64,000 nt of DNA from Pirellulaceae bacterium (GTDB taxonomy: Bacteria > Planctomycetota > Planctomycetia > Pirellulales > Pirellulaceae), in assembly GCA_018402565.1 (NCBI GenBank), contig JAGYIQ010000001.1, forward strand, positions 62,001 through 126,000, written 5' to 3'. A program made the position numbers and the translations under genes. The stretch's first letter is position 1. Every line of letters begins with the position of its first letter. Below, piece by piece: positions 17,863 to 27,251 of this stretch. The notes beneath the pieces were generated by a model. It was given only the letters and a program-made list of their open reading frames with translations, made no database searches and had not been told where the DNA came from.

Positions 17863-19413
17863 TTACGGATTGCCACGACTCTGGCGTTCCAACTCCGCCC
17901 AATACTCAGTCAAAAAGGCCTGATACTCCGCGATCATTTCCTGTCCCACGGCGTCACCACGAGCCACGCGATGGATGACCGTGTCCACGATCGCCGGCAG
18001 AGTCTCCTGTTCAATGGCACCCGCGTATTGCATGCTGCCGGCCGCATCCCACACGACCAACCAGCGGCCTTGGTTCAGACCCCAGGCCTGCCAGGCCTCC
18101 GCGCCATACGGCACGATCGCCATCCGATCATCAAGCGTGGGCGAAGCGTCTTCCTCCGGATCCCCACCTGCAGACGGTTGTACCACCGGCGTCGCGACGA
18201 CCGAATTGCCTGGCCCTGGTGGCTCAATCGCGTCCAACACCAGACAGAAGGAATCGTTGGCGTGTCGCGCAGCCGCCGCCTGCAGACACGCCCACCAAGC
18301 CGACGAGGCCTCCACTTGCGGCAGAAACAAAGCCACGGTCAAACCGCCTTTCAGCGCAGGCAGTCGATAGGCCTTCCGCTCGTGGGTTCGCAACATCAAA
18401 GGCCGCGTGACTCGGCCCACCCACGGCGATGGAAAAGACTCAGGAATCTTCACAAACTGTTTAACCAAACGCTCCGCCGGGCCCAGGGGGCTGGCCGCGG
18501 GCACGGACACCGCTTCACCCACATCGATATCAGTAAAGTCAATCGCAAACTGCACGTTCCGCACCTCCGCCGCTTCCGCCAATTCGGCATTCAGCACCGC
18601 GATCGGCAACTCCATGCGACGGACCAACAAGGCCTGCGGATCGACCCACAACTCGACAGTCGCACCGCGCCACTGCGTCGACAACTTGACACAGAACTGC
18701 TGGCGATACCATGTCCAGCCCAAGTAGCGGATCTCGGACTCTTTTCGGCCGTCACGGGTCGAGGGTGGCCCGGACGGATCGAACGTTCCCTCTGTCTCTG
18801 CCGACCACAGCCACGCCAATTGCGGCAACGCCAAGACCATGCCCGCTCGCGTCCGCTCGCTGAGCGGCAAATCCGTGGCCCCACTCAGATAGATGCTGGC
18901 CACCGCGTCTTCACGGGCGACAACTCGCCAGTCCATGTCGGGGGCGACCTGTTTCACCTGTTGGTCAAAATCGCGAGTCGCCGCTTCGCGAATCCGCAGC
19001 ATCCAACCGCGCGGGTCGCCCTCCAACTGCGTGCGGAATAACTGTCCCTGCCACCGCTGAGTCGCTCGGTCGAACACCACCGCGCACGGCATCGACTCGA
19101 ACATCCGATTGCCCGTCAACTCATATTGCAATTGCACGATCGCACGGTCACGATACCGCGGCAAAGTCGCATAGTGCTGCCGCACCGCTCGCCAGAGCCC
19201 CTCCGTCCGCGTCCCCGGGTCAGCTGCCTCCCAATCACGCTGAGCGGCCGGCAAACCCGCACCTCCCGAGACAGTCGACGAGGACTGGGCAGCGGCTGTC
19301 GAAGAATTCGCCGAGTCAACCGCGGGCGTACAGCCCCCGTAGAACGGCAGCAGGCAAGCCAACAGGAGGCCCAGGGCTCGGCTGCCGAGCATCGACCGTA
19401 GCCATCTCGCCAT
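17863..19413 (-). CDS. Lipoprotein of unknown function, possible C-terminal thioredoxin-like region
   Basis: 516 residues with a lipoprotein signal (LGLLLACLLPFYGGC, lipobox ending YGGC). The segment up to about residue 290 has alternating beta-strand character (AIVQLQYELTG, AVVFDRATQRWQGQLFRTQL, LGWTWYRQQFCVKLSTQWRG, VELWVDPQALLVRRMEL), resembling LolA/DUF2092-like outer-membrane lipoprotein folds. The last part (LKGGLTVALFLPQVEASSAW and later RWLVVWDAAGSMQYAGAI) could be a redox-inactive thioredoxin-like fold; no CxxC is present. Family assignment is uncertain. It probably sits at an envelope membrane. Confidence 0.6.
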   Translation of the reverse strand: MARWLRSMLGSRALGLLLACLLPFYGGCTPAVDSANSSTAAAQSSSTVSGGAGLPAAQRDWEAADPGTRTEGLWRAVRQHYATLPRYRDRAIVQLQYELTGNRMFESMPCAVVFDRATQRWQGQLFRTQLEGDPRGWMLRIREAATRDFDQQVKQVAPDMDWRVVAREDAVASIYLSGATDLPLSERTRAGMVLALPQLAWLWSAETEGTFDPSGPPSTRDGRKESEIRYLGWTWYRQQFCVKLSTQWRGATVELWVDPQALLVRRMELPIAVLNAELAEAAEVRNVQFAIDFTDIDVGEAVSVPAASPLGPAERLVKQFVKIPESFPSPWVGRVTRPLMLRTHERKAYRLPALKGGLTVALFLPQVEASSAWWACLQAAAARHANDSFCLVLDAIEPPGPGNSVVATPVVQPSAGGDPEEDASPTLDDRMAIVPYGAEAWQAWGLNQGRWLVVWDAAGSMQYAGAIEQETLPAIVDTVIHRVARGDAVGQEMIAEYQAFLTEYWAELERQSRGNP

Positions 19414-19615
19414 AATCCAGCGTCTCTCAAATCAAGCCGATACGGATAAACACTGCGACCGAAATGATCTATCGTCTGCCAACTTACCGCGTCAACAGAG
19501 GTTCCATGGGGGCCCTACAATCGTCAAACAACAGCCGCGGGGCCGGTCGCATCCGATTGTCAGCCGAGCGGATTTTCGGCACAATCGTCAGCGGAGCAGG
19601 GCGGAAGAGGTTTCC

Positions 19616-20839
19616 ATGGAGGTAGTCGGTTTGACCAACGAGTTAGGGGAAGTCGAGCGAAAGGCCTGGATTGAGCGGGTGGAGCACCATCCGCACGTGG
19701 TCGTGGTCCGCGCGGTAGGGCACACGAGCGAGTCGATCGAGCGGCGTTCGCTGACCACGCCCCGCGAGTTTGACTCGGGAACGGACGTGGACTCGGCCAA
19801 CCGGCTGGACTCGGCCACGCGACGTCGCCAACTCTCGTCCGCCGTCCGTGAACCGCTCGATGCCGCTTCACTCAGCGAATCCGTCTATCCGGGTGACACC
19901 GTCGCCATCAGCGTCGGGCCCGGGATCCCGCAAGCACACGATTGGTTGGCCGCACTGGCCGCGAACCTGATTGATCTCGGGATCCGACCCGCGGACATCT
20001 CGGTCTTTGGCCTCCGCCGCCCGCCGGCCCCGGGCCCCGACACCGACCCCCTCGCGGAATTGCATTGGGTGGAACACCAGGCTGACGACCCACAGTCCCT
20101 GGCCATGGTGGGCGTCTCCCGCCACGATCACCCGATCTACGTGAATCGCTGGCTGGCCGAGGCCGATGTTGTCCTGCCCTTGGTCCTGATCAACAGCGAA
20201 GAAGCCCTGACACTGGCCGGCTCCATCTATCCATCCCTCTCCTCGGCCGACACCCAAGAGCGATTGCAGCAACAGGAGCCCGAGCAACTGGAAGAGTCGA
20301 TCGAGGCCGAAAACCTCGTCTGCCCCTTCCTGATGATCGGCATCATTCCCGCCCCCAGCGGCCAAGGCGCCGAAGTGGTCGCGGGAAGACGAGCCGCCGT
20401 ACAATCCCACGCTCGACAACGACTACGCGATCTCTGGACGACCACCTCGGCCCAACACCCCGCGGTATTGGCCACCATCGAGGCGACCACGTCGGTCGGC
20501 TTGTGGGAGCGCCTGCACCACGCGTTACAAAACGCCCTGACCCTGGCCAGCCCCCAAGCCCCGATCGTGCTGCTGATCGCCGACCCAGCCGCCACGGCCA
20601 ACTTCTCACTGGGGCGGTCCAATAAAAAGCGTTCCGCCCCCAGGCGGCACTTCTTGGAACTGGTCGAAGAAGTCACGCGGACTCGCCCCGTGTTCCTGGC
20701 CAGCGGCTTGGAGGGGAACGAAGTCGAGGACTGCGGCCTGGGTGCCATCAGCCACTGGGAAGATCTCCACCGCATCTTGGAACGCAGTCCCGCTGTCGCC
20801 TGGCTCCGTGACGCCGATCGCTGGAGCATCGAGTCATGA
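19616..20839 (+). CDS. LarA-like (DUF2088) protein lacking the nickel-cofactor residues
   Basis: 407 residues. The stretch YPGDTVAISVGPGIPQAHDW, then LAANLIDLGIRPADISVFGL, then HPIYVNRWLAEADVVLPL, matches the order and spacing of the N-terminal domain of lactate racemase LarA. The C-terminal RTRPVFLASGLEGNEVEDCG fits the second domain. Where LarA has its histidine and the GFSGGRKSVLPG nickel-pincer lysine, this protein reads LINSEEALTLAGSIYPSLSS, so racemase chemistry is unlikely. It could be a structural paralogue. The frame overlaps the next gene (YgfZ-like) by 4 nt. It is divergent from the lipoprotein gene. The family call is an inference from pattern, not from alignment. Confidence 0.5.
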   Translation: MEVVGLTNELGEVERKAWIERVEHHPHVVVVRAVGHTSESIERRSLTTPREFDSGTDVDSANRLDSATRRRQLSSAVREPLDAASLSESVYPGDTVAISVGPGIPQAHDWLAALAANLIDLGIRPADISVFGLRRPPAPGPDTDPLAELHWVEHQADDPQSLAMVGVSRHDHPIYVNRWLAEADVVLPLVLINSEEALTLAGSIYPSLSSADTQERLQQQEPEQLEESIEAENLVCPFLMIGIIPAPSGQGAEVVAGRRAAVQSHARQRLRDLWTTTSAQHPAVLATIEATTSVGLWERLHHALQNALTLASPQAPIVLLIADPAATANFSLGRSNKKRSAPRRHFLELVEEVTRTRPVFLASGLEGNEVEDCGLGAISHWEDLHRILERSPAVAWLRDADRWSIES

Positions 20840-21882
20840 GCTCCCACCCGCCGCTCGTGCCGCTTCTCGCCTGGAGTTCCGTCACCCTCTCGGGCTGCGA
20901 TGCTCGCAGCTTCCTCAACAAGTTCTGCACTTCCGACCTGAAGAACTTGCCCGTCGGCCAGGCGCAAGAATTGATGCTGCTGAACCCAAAAGGGCAAGTT
21001 TTGGCCTGGGGCGCAGCCTTGGGTGCCGACCCCGGACTCCATCTGTTGCTGTCCGGCTTGACCGCCGAACAAGCCATACAGCATCTGGACGCTTACCTGT
21101 TCTCCGAAGACGTGCGAATGACGGCTTGGGAAGTCACCCCTTGGTTGGCTCCTCCCGCTGTGCAGGAACACATGGGCCAAGAACACAGGGGCCAAAAAAC
21201 CATGGGCCAAAAAACCATGGGCCAATTGACCCCGCTCCTGTCCCAACAGCAGCAAACGCCAACTGCATGTGCGGCTCCCTCAGGGGAACCGCTGGCTGCG
21301 GACAAACCAACAGTTTGGGCCGCGGCCGGTGGCGCTAACGTGATCTTTGCCCCGACGAGCCTGTCTCCCGAGCAGCTGGAGACTTGGTGGCAGACCCACT
21401 TCCCCCACGAGCCCCGGGTGATCGAACAGGACCCGCTCCAGGCCGCCCAGACGTACAATAGGTGGCGGATCCAGCAACGCGTGCCATTGGTCGGACAGGA
21501 TACGGCCGCCACATCACTGGCCCAAGAACTGCTCCGCGATGCCTGGGCCATCAGCTTCACCAAAGGCTGCTACCTGGGCCAAGAAACCGTGGCTCGCTTG
21601 GACGCCATGGGGCATGTCAATTGGAACCTCCGCCGCTTGCAGTTGCAGTCGGCTTGGCCCACCGAACAATCCTGTTCGGCCACTGCCCAACCCAGTGCAG
21701 CCGTCGCCCTTTGGCTGGACGATCAAGCCGTCGGACAACTGACCTCCGTGTGCGGGACCGCCGCGTTGGTGCGAATCCGAAACGCCGCTGCCGCTCAACT
21801 TCTGACGGGACGTTGCCCCGACCTTCAATTCCGCTCAGCGAACAACGAGCCGCTAAGCGTCACAACGCTCGACATCGCTTAA
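20836..21882 (+). CDS. ygfZ: YgfZ/GcvT-like folate-binding protein
   Basis: 348-residue member of the YgfZ family, which uses tetrahydrofolate in the assembly or repair of iron-sulfur clusters. The signature KGCYLGQETVARLDAMGHVNW near residue 240 is diagnostic (family pattern KGCxxGQE). Also seen are the N-terminal GCDARSFLNKFCTSDLKNLPVGQ and LLNPKGQVLAWG. Between residues 110 and 135 a 15-bp tandem repeat inserts GQKTMGQKTMGQ-like sequence that is absent from the general family and probably forms a flexible loop. The start overlaps the stop of the LarA-like gene (ATGA), so the two are translationally coupled. Confidence 0.85.
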   Translation: MSSHPPLVPLLAWSSVTLSGCDARSFLNKFCTSDLKNLPVGQAQELMLLNPKGQVLAWGAALGADPGLHLLLSGLTAEQAIQHLDAYLFSEDVRMTAWEVTPWLAPPAVQEHMGQEHRGQKTMGQKTMGQLTPLLSQQQQTPTACAAPSGEPLAADKPTVWAAAGGANVIFAPTSLSPEQLETWWQTHFPHEPRVIEQDPLQAAQTYNRWRIQQRVPLVGQDTAATSLAQELLRDAWAISFTKGCYLGQETVARLDAMGHVNWNLRRLQLQSAWPTEQSCSATAQPSAAVALWLDDQAVGQLTSVCGTAALVRIRNAAAAQLLTGRCPDLQFRSANNEPLSVTTLDIA

Positions 21883-21884
21883 AA

Positions 21885-22172
21885 AATCCCCCATTCCTCT
21901 GTCCTATTGCGCTGTCCTCATTCCTCTGTCCCCCATTCCTCTGTCCTATTCCGCTTCAAACCAGCAGAGGACTGCTGGTCTACAGCCTGCCCCCATTCCT
22001 CTGTCCCCCATTCCTCTGTCCCCATTCCTCTGTCCCCATTCCTCTGTCCCCATTCCTCTGTCCCCATTCCTCTGTCCTATTCCTCTGTCCTATTCCTCTG
22101 TCCTATTCCTCTGTCCTATTCCGCTTCAAACCAGCAGAGGGCTGCTGGTCTACAGAGGGCTGCTGGTCTACA
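21885..22172. repeat. CATTCCTCTGTCC minisatellite with CCAGCAG/CTGCTGG hairpins
   Basis: About 15 near-copies of a 13-14 bp unit (CCCATTCCTCTGT, or CTATTCCTCTGTC) are interrupted by three copies of a hairpin module, CCAGCAGAGGGCTGCTGGTC followed by TACA, the last two in tandem. Each hairpin is preceded by CGCTTCAAA. The array ends about 165 bp before the next start codon. The same composite recurs at 57530-57835 in the same orientation. Confidence 0.9.
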
Positions 22173-22337
22173 GGTGTCCCCATGCCTCTTCGGGGCTGCA
22201 ATGCTAGCAACGGCACATTTTCTCCAGTCGAAAAATCTTATCTAACCGGCACTTTCGATTCCAGTTCCCCCGGTAATCCGGTCGATGCCTGACGATGAAC
22301 CCGTTTCTTAGGTCTTACTAAAACTGGAACACGCACC

Positions 22338-24323
22338 ATGTTACGTAAGTTTTTTGCTGCTTGGTTGGTCATCGGATTGGTGACAACCGGGATGGCCAAC
22401 GGGCAGTTACCATCACTGCCACCCAGCTTACCGCCGCGGACCATGCCGGCCGTCCCGGATGGCAATCTCCCTCCGCCGCAGTTCGGTGTTGCGATGCTGC
22501 CCGGTGCTCCTGGCAGTACGGACACGACTCTGCCCGACTCCCCTGCGGCCGAGCCCGCTTCCACACCGGTGCCGCCGGCTCCCGTGGCTGTTCCCAACGT
22601 CCTGGCGGGCACCAAAGCCGGCCAATCCGAGACAGCCGTTTCGGTCGACACACTGCCGGCGGAGCGGGCCACCGCGATTCCAGCCGTGGGTGCGGATGGC
22701 AGCAGCGAGATTCCCGTGGGTGCTATGGTGGGTGAACTGGATGCAGACGGCCGAGTGATCGCCAACTTGTCCAGTGCCAATGGCTCGACCGCCGCCGAGA
22801 ACAAACTGATCGCCGCCCCGCGTCGCGAGACCCCGATCCGGACGACCCCGGCCACAAGCGGGCCCACGACAACGGCCACAACCGCCGCGGATCGCACCTC
22901 GTTCAAGACCGTCGGTCCAACCATTCAAGTTGAGACAATCGGGCCGCGTTCGATCGCGATCAACAAGCCCGCCGAATTCGAAATCCGCGTCACGAACTCT
23001 GGTTCCCAAGAAGCGCGTGGTTTGACGGTCGAGGCCAACTTTCCGGCCTTCGTCGATTTGATGTCGGCCCGCCCCAGCTCGGGGGCCTTCGACCAACAAA
23101 CCAATCCGGAACAACCTCGCATGAAGTGGCGGATCGAGAACCTGCCTCCGGGCGGATCACAATCCGCCGTGCTGCAGGTTATCCCACGTTCCGCCATGCT
23201 GTTCGACTTCCAAGTCCAATGGGTCGCCGATCCATTGCGTGGCCAAGCCGCGATTCAAGTCACCGAACCCAAGTTGGACATGCGAATCGCCGGTCCGGCC
23301 GAAGTGCAGTACGGTGAAACGGCCATCTACACCGTGACCATCCGCAACCCCGGCACTGGCATCGCGGAAAACGTCGAGATCATGTTGAGCGAGGACCTGG
23401 GGGGACAGCGGGCTTCGGTCGGCAACATTCAACCGGGCGAGGAGCGAACGTTCGAAGTCGAACTGATCCCGGGTGACGCCGGCAATCTGGCGCTCGAAGC
23501 CTTCGCGAAAGCCGATACCCTCGAACACTCGGCCATGAAAGAAATCATCGTCCGCCGCGCGAATCTGGAGATCGCCGTCGAAGGCCCGCCAGCCGCCTAC
23601 GCCGGCACCACCTGCACCTATCGCATTTCGGTCAAGAACAGCGGCGATGCCATCGCACGCGACATCATCGCAGCTGCTGTACTGCCGATCGGCACCCAGT
23701 ACATCGGTGGGATCGAATCGGCTGAAGTCATCAACGGTGGCTTGCGGTGGAACATCGGCAACCTGCCCATCGGCGAGGAGCTGAACTACGAAATCCAGTG
23801 CGTCTACAATCAAGCTGGCGCCCTGCGTTTCGAAGCTGGGGTGCGTGCCGCCGATGACCTCGCTGCGACTCACTCGATGCAAACCCAAATCGCCGCCCTG
23901 GCGGATCTGGTGCTGTCGGTTGAATCCCCCAAGGGCCCACTGCCGATCCAAGAACCCGTTACTTACATCCTGCGAGTCAAGAACCGCGGCACAAATGTCG
24001 GCAAGCAGATCCAGTTGGCGATGCAGTTCTCCGAAGGGATCGAACCCGTGGGAGCGTCAGGCCTAACTTTCACCACGGAACCCGGTCAAATCACCTTCCA
24101 AGCCATCGAGAGTTTGGAGGTGGACCAAGAATTGACGATCCGTGTTCAGGCCACGGCCAGCGCCAGCGGGAATCATCGCTTCCGCGCGGTGTTGACCTGC
24201 GATGACCCGGCCTCAGAAGAAATCGCCCAAGGCACCACTCGCTTCTACGGCGACGAGATCCTGTCGGCCGGCCAAGAACCTGGCCGACGAAATGCCGCGG
24301 CGGAGTCCGGACTGCGTCGCTAA
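22338..24323 (+). CDS. Secreted protein with DUF11/CARDB-type repeat domains
   Basis: 661 residues with a signal peptide (MLRKFFAAWLVIGLVTTGM, cleavage after ANG). Next is a Pro/Ala/Thr-rich linker to about residue 195. From there to the end it holds four to five Ig-like repeats with the pattern of the conserved-repeat DUF11/CARDB families: FEIRVTNSGSQEARGLTVEA, AIYTVTIRNPGTGIAENVEI, TYRISVKNSGDAIARDIIAA, TYILRVKNRGTNVGKQIQLA. Such proteins are exported or surface exposed and may mediate adhesion. The gene is followed by a strong intrinsic terminator at 24442. Confidence 0.8.
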   Translation: MLRKFFAAWLVIGLVTTGMANGQLPSLPPSLPPRTMPAVPDGNLPPPQFGVAMLPGAPGSTDTTLPDSPAAEPASTPVPPAPVAVPNVLAGTKAGQSETAVSVDTLPAERATAIPAVGADGSSEIPVGAMVGELDADGRVIANLSSANGSTAAENKLIAAPRRETPIRTTPATSGPTTTATTAADRTSFKTVGPTIQVETIGPRSIAINKPAEFEIRVTNSGSQEARGLTVEANFPAFVDLMSARPSSGAFDQQTNPEQPRMKWRIENLPPGGSQSAVLQVIPRSAMLFDFQVQWVADPLRGQAAIQVTEPKLDMRIAGPAEVQYGETAIYTVTIRNPGTGIAENVEIMLSEDLGGQRASVGNIQPGEERTFEVELIPGDAGNLALEAFAKADTLEHSAMKEIIVRRANLEIAVEGPPAAYAGTTCTYRISVKNSGDAIARDIIAAAVLPIGTQYIGGIESAEVINGGLRWNIGNLPIGEELNYEIQCVYNQAGALRFEAGVRAADDLAATHSMQTQIAALADLVLSVESPKGPLPIQEPVTYILRVKNRGTNVGKQIQLAMQFSEGIEPVGASGLTFTTEPGQITFQAIESLEVDQELTIRVQATASASGNHRFRAVLTCDDPASEEIAQGTTRFYGDEILSAGQEPGRRNAAAESGLRR

Positions 24324-24441
24324 CTCCCGCTCACCCGCCTGAGTCCGCGGGGTGGCATGGCTGCCAACCATCGCGGACCAGCGGCAGTGAGCGAAATTCG
24401 CGACCCGCCACTCCGCTTCCCTACCGTGCGTGTTCCGAAAA

Positions 24442-24500
24442 GAGAACGGTCTAGCGAGCACCACTCGCTGGACCGTTCTCTCATTTATTGATTTTTTTTA
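24442..24500 (+). terminator. Intrinsic terminator after the DUF11 gene
   Basis: Perfect 10-bp stem GAGAACGGTC...GACCGTTCTC, extended by GCGAG/CTCGC, followed by a T-rich run ending TTTTTTTT near 24490-24498. It is placed to end transcription of the plus-strand gene and, because it is symmetrical, of the minus-strand gene at 24558. Confidence 0.85.
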
Positions 24501-24557
24501 TTCTGACGATTTCCCCAGCCCGACCACCGGCCGGGCCTGACTACTTTTCGGTCCTGA

Positions 24558-24776
24558 CTACTTTTCGGGCGGCGACAATTCCTTCAACGAGCGCCCCAAG
24601 CGACGTTTCGCTGGGCGACTGCGTGGTCCGGTCTTCGACTCCAACGCCGCCAAGACCTCCTGCTTCAATTCCGCACCTTCAGGCTCGCCGATCTGCTCCA
24701 CCGCATCCGAGATACCCAACAAAACCGAACGGCGAACGCCGTCACGTATCCACTGGAAAAAATTCAAATCCGGCAT
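24558..24776 (-). CDS. Small conserved-looking protein of unknown function
   Basis: 72 residues beginning MPDLNFFQWIRDGVRRSVLL, then an acidic helix GISDAVEQIGEPEGAELKQEVL and a basic tail RPAKRRLGRSL. I do not recognise a domain. Coding potential is suggested by the amphipathic N-terminal helix and the mixed charge. GGAGTGACG lies just upstream, a plausible ribosome binding site. It might be a small DNA- or protein-binding accessory factor; this is a guess from charge only. Confidence 0.5.
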   Translation of the reverse strand: MPDLNFFQWIRDGVRRSVLLGISDAVEQIGEPEGAELKQEVLAALESKTGPRSRPAKRRLGRSLKELSPPEK

Positions 24777-24902
24777 TCCACGTCACTCCTTTGACAGTCT
24801 CATCTCGCCCCCCCAACCCTAGACTACACCCGATCGCAACTTCCCAACAAGTCATCCTGGCCCGACAACGCTAGCATTCGCAACCTTGGCCTGAAAAGAC
24901 AC

Positions 24903-24932
24903 GAGCCAAGTCGGCAGTGACCGACTTGGCTC
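24903..24932 (-). terminator. Probable intrinsic terminator of the disordered protein gene
   Basis: Perfect 12-bp stem GAGCCAAGTCGG / CCGACTTGGCTC with a 6-nt loop. Read on the minus strand it is followed by GTGTCTTTTC, a short T tract. It lies 57 nt after the end of the minus-strand gene at 24989. Confidence 0.7.
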
Positions 24933-24988
24933 GCACGATTGTCCTGTTTTTACGACCTCAGCGACGCCTCTTGGCGCAGGCATCGTCG

Positions 24989-27034
24989 CTAGTAACGACG
25001 CCGACCCCGCGGACGATCGTCGGGCAGATCATCGCGGTCCACCGGTCGACGACCGCTCGCGGAACCCGACTCCGGCCCTCGACCCTCCGGTCCACGCCCC
25101 TCATCAGCCGTCCGTCCCCGCCGCGGCGTTCGACCGCGGCCTTGGGCGTCTGGCATATCAAAGGGATCCGCTTCCATTCGATCGGTGGGTTCATCCAGAT
25201 AGGTTGGCACCTGATCCCGACGAACCCGAGGTTGAGCCGCCACCGAGGCGTGACTGCCGCGGCCGCCCCCAGAGGTCGACCCGCGACGACGCCCCGAGTC
25301 CGAGCCGCGGCGATTACTCAAATTCCGATCCACAATGTGATCGACCACTCGCCGCCAAGCCGGCACCGGTCGGCGTTTCGGAGCTCCCTCGTCACGCGGA
25401 TCGTCCGGCGACCAACTGTTGTCCACCGTATAGCCGTCATCATCATCCTCCACGCGGGGCGGTGCCGGGGGCACCGGCCGTCGACTTCCCGCTGCCCGAC
25501 GACTACCGCCCGCCGAGGGACGATCGACGGGACGATCAATATCCACGTCCATATCCATATCGATGTCCGGCTCCACCTCACGCAGTGGCTTCGAACGCCG
25601 CGAGCGACCACGGCTTCCGACGGGTGCGTCATCCTCCAGGCCTCTCGGCGAACCCATCGACTCCCGCCCCACCCGTTCCCGCGCAGGTAGATCGCGAGCC
25701 GGCAAATCGCGAGCAGGCAGATCCCGCGCAGCGCGGGTTGGGCGTGTCGGGCGTGGCTCATCCAACTCAGCGGCGGTTCGATGGGGCGGGGCAGGGCGAC
25801 TGGGAGTCGAACGCTGCGGCCGACGTGGCGGCCCAGCATCCATCGGCTCATCCAGGTCACCGAGAGGTGCCGGTTGACGTGCTCCCGAGCGACCGGAGGC
25901 AGTTCGCCCCGAGCCTGCCTGGGATCGGCGCGGGGGGTCCGCTGACTCGGGTGCCGCGGGCACGGGACGCTGCCGTAGCTTGGGTACCGCTTCTGCCGAC
26001 TCGTCCCAAAATCCAGACAAGTCGCCGCCAGCCAAATCCACCACTTCAAACTCAATGTGGTCGTCGCTCTCCAACAGCTCCTCGTCGCCCTCAGCCACAA
26101 CCGGCTCGGTTCTTCCCGGCACTCGCCGCCGCGAGTCAACAACAGGCGGCAACTCATCCGCCTCCCGCGACGATTCGCCCGACGGTGCCGTCCCTCGCGA
26201 GCCACGCCGACGACGGCGGCGGCGAACTTCACCGGCCTCCTCGAATCCATCCTCGTCCTCGGCCCCACCCAGGCCACCCGCCACGCCGCGGTCATGCTCA
26301 CGCCCCGCCGACTCGCTGTCAGCTGAATCATTTGCCCCTGCGACAAACAAGTCGTCCAACGGGTTCTGACGAGCAGCGGTCGGAGCCGAGAAAATACCGA
26401 ACCCAAACGCATCCGCCGGAATCTCCACGGGCGGCTGCGACCTTTCCTCGCCCGCAGGAGCTGCCGGTCGCGGCCGACGCTCCGCTCTGGCTGGCCCCGA
26501 ATCCGCCGCCCCCGATTCGGCCAACCTGCCACCAGTCCGACCCGAGGTCCCCTTCCCCTCAACATTCGTGGGCTTCTGTACCCGCCCAGAACGGGGAACC
26601 GGTGGAACAACCTCGGCCGGCAATTCGACCGGCGATTCAGCCATCTGCGGTCGCTCCGATTTCACTCGGCCGCCAATCCCCAATGTGTCGATCAACGTGT
26701 CCCAATGCGACCGGATCGTCTGAGCGAAACTCTTGGGCTCTTCGGCCACAGGACGTACCGCAGCCGACCGTTCAGCGGAAACACGAGCCGCAGCCTTCGC
26801 AGCCGCGTCTCTGGCAGCAGCTTCCTTGGCGGCAGCTTCCTTGGCGGCAGCTTCTCTGGCAGCAGCTTCTTTAGCAGCAGCTTCTTTAGCAGCAGCTTCG
26901 CGGTCCTCGGTCCACTCCACAGCCGGCTCTGCCGCCGGTGCCTCGGTCCCAAAAAAATCTGCAACCTCATCCGGTACCGACATGCCGTAGGGATTCCCCA
27001 AAGCACCAAAAGTCGGCTTCTTCTTCTCTGTCAT
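24989..27034 (-). CDS. Large disordered, Arg/Pro/Asp-rich protein
   Basis: 681 residues, mostly low complexity. The N-terminus MTEKKKPTFGALGNPYGMS is followed by an array of AAAKE/AAARE units (about residues 47-85), which should form a charged alanine helix. A short ordered stretch FAQTIRSHWDTLIDTLGIGG lies around residue 105. The rest is disordered and rich in Arg, Asp, Pro and Gly, with RGRGR-like and RDLPARDLPARD repeats built from 15-bp units. It has no signal peptide or membrane segment. The Arg/Gly-rich C-terminus suggests nucleic acid or condensate binding, but this is inference. It is divergent from the membrane protein at 27252. Confidence 0.65.
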   Translation of the reverse strand: MTEKKKPTFGALGNPYGMSVPDEVADFFGTEAPAAEPAVEWTEDREAAAKEAAAKEAAAREAAAKEAAAKEAAARDAAAKAAARVSAERSAAVRPVAEEPKSFAQTIRSHWDTLIDTLGIGGRVKSERPQMAESPVELPAEVVPPVPRSGRVQKPTNVEGKGTSGRTGGRLAESGAADSGPARAERRPRPAAPAGEERSQPPVEIPADAFGFGIFSAPTAARQNPLDDLFVAGANDSADSESAGREHDRGVAGGLGGAEDEDGFEEAGEVRRRRRRRGSRGTAPSGESSREADELPPVVDSRRRVPGRTEPVVAEGDEELLESDDHIEFEVVDLAGGDLSGFWDESAEAVPKLRQRPVPAAPESADPPRRSQAGSGRTASGRSGARQPAPLGDLDEPMDAGPPRRPQRSTPSRPAPPHRTAAELDEPRPTRPTRAARDLPARDLPARDLPARERVGRESMGSPRGLEDDAPVGSRGRSRRSKPLREVEPDIDMDMDVDIDRPVDRPSAGGSRRAAGSRRPVPPAPPRVEDDDDGYTVDNSWSPDDPRDEGAPKRRPVPAWRRVVDHIVDRNLSNRRGSDSGRRRGSTSGGGRGSHASVAAQPRVRRDQVPTYLDEPTDRMEADPFDMPDAQGRGRTPRRGRTADEGRGPEGRGPESGSASGRRPVDRDDLPDDRPRGRRRY

Positions 27035-27085
27035 CGCTACTCTTCTTGTTTAAGACCTGCCCAACGGCCCCAAAATGCATTGCAA

Positions 27086-27150
27086 CACGCCCCGAAACCT
27101 GCACCACGCCCCGAAACCTGCCACACGCCCCAAAACCTGCCACGCGCCCC
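27086..27150. repeat. 19-bp intergenic tandem repeat
   Basis: Three to four near-copies of ACGCCCCGAAACCTGCCAC in the divergent region between two genes, with a diverged final copy ending CCCCCAAG. Confidence 0.75.
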
Positions 27151-27251
27151 CAAGCCAGCTCCACGCGGGCGAATTCCTGAACCCGATTTTATCCGGCGTG
27201 TACGGTTTAAGCAAAGCCGACTATCATAAAAAGCAGGAGGAATCTCTTGAG

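Noticed and set aside
25204..26874. 556-codon open frame on the plus strand
   Set aside because: Antisense to the disordered protein gene. Both are low complexity, but the minus-strand frame has a clean start, a plausible end and a downstream terminator.
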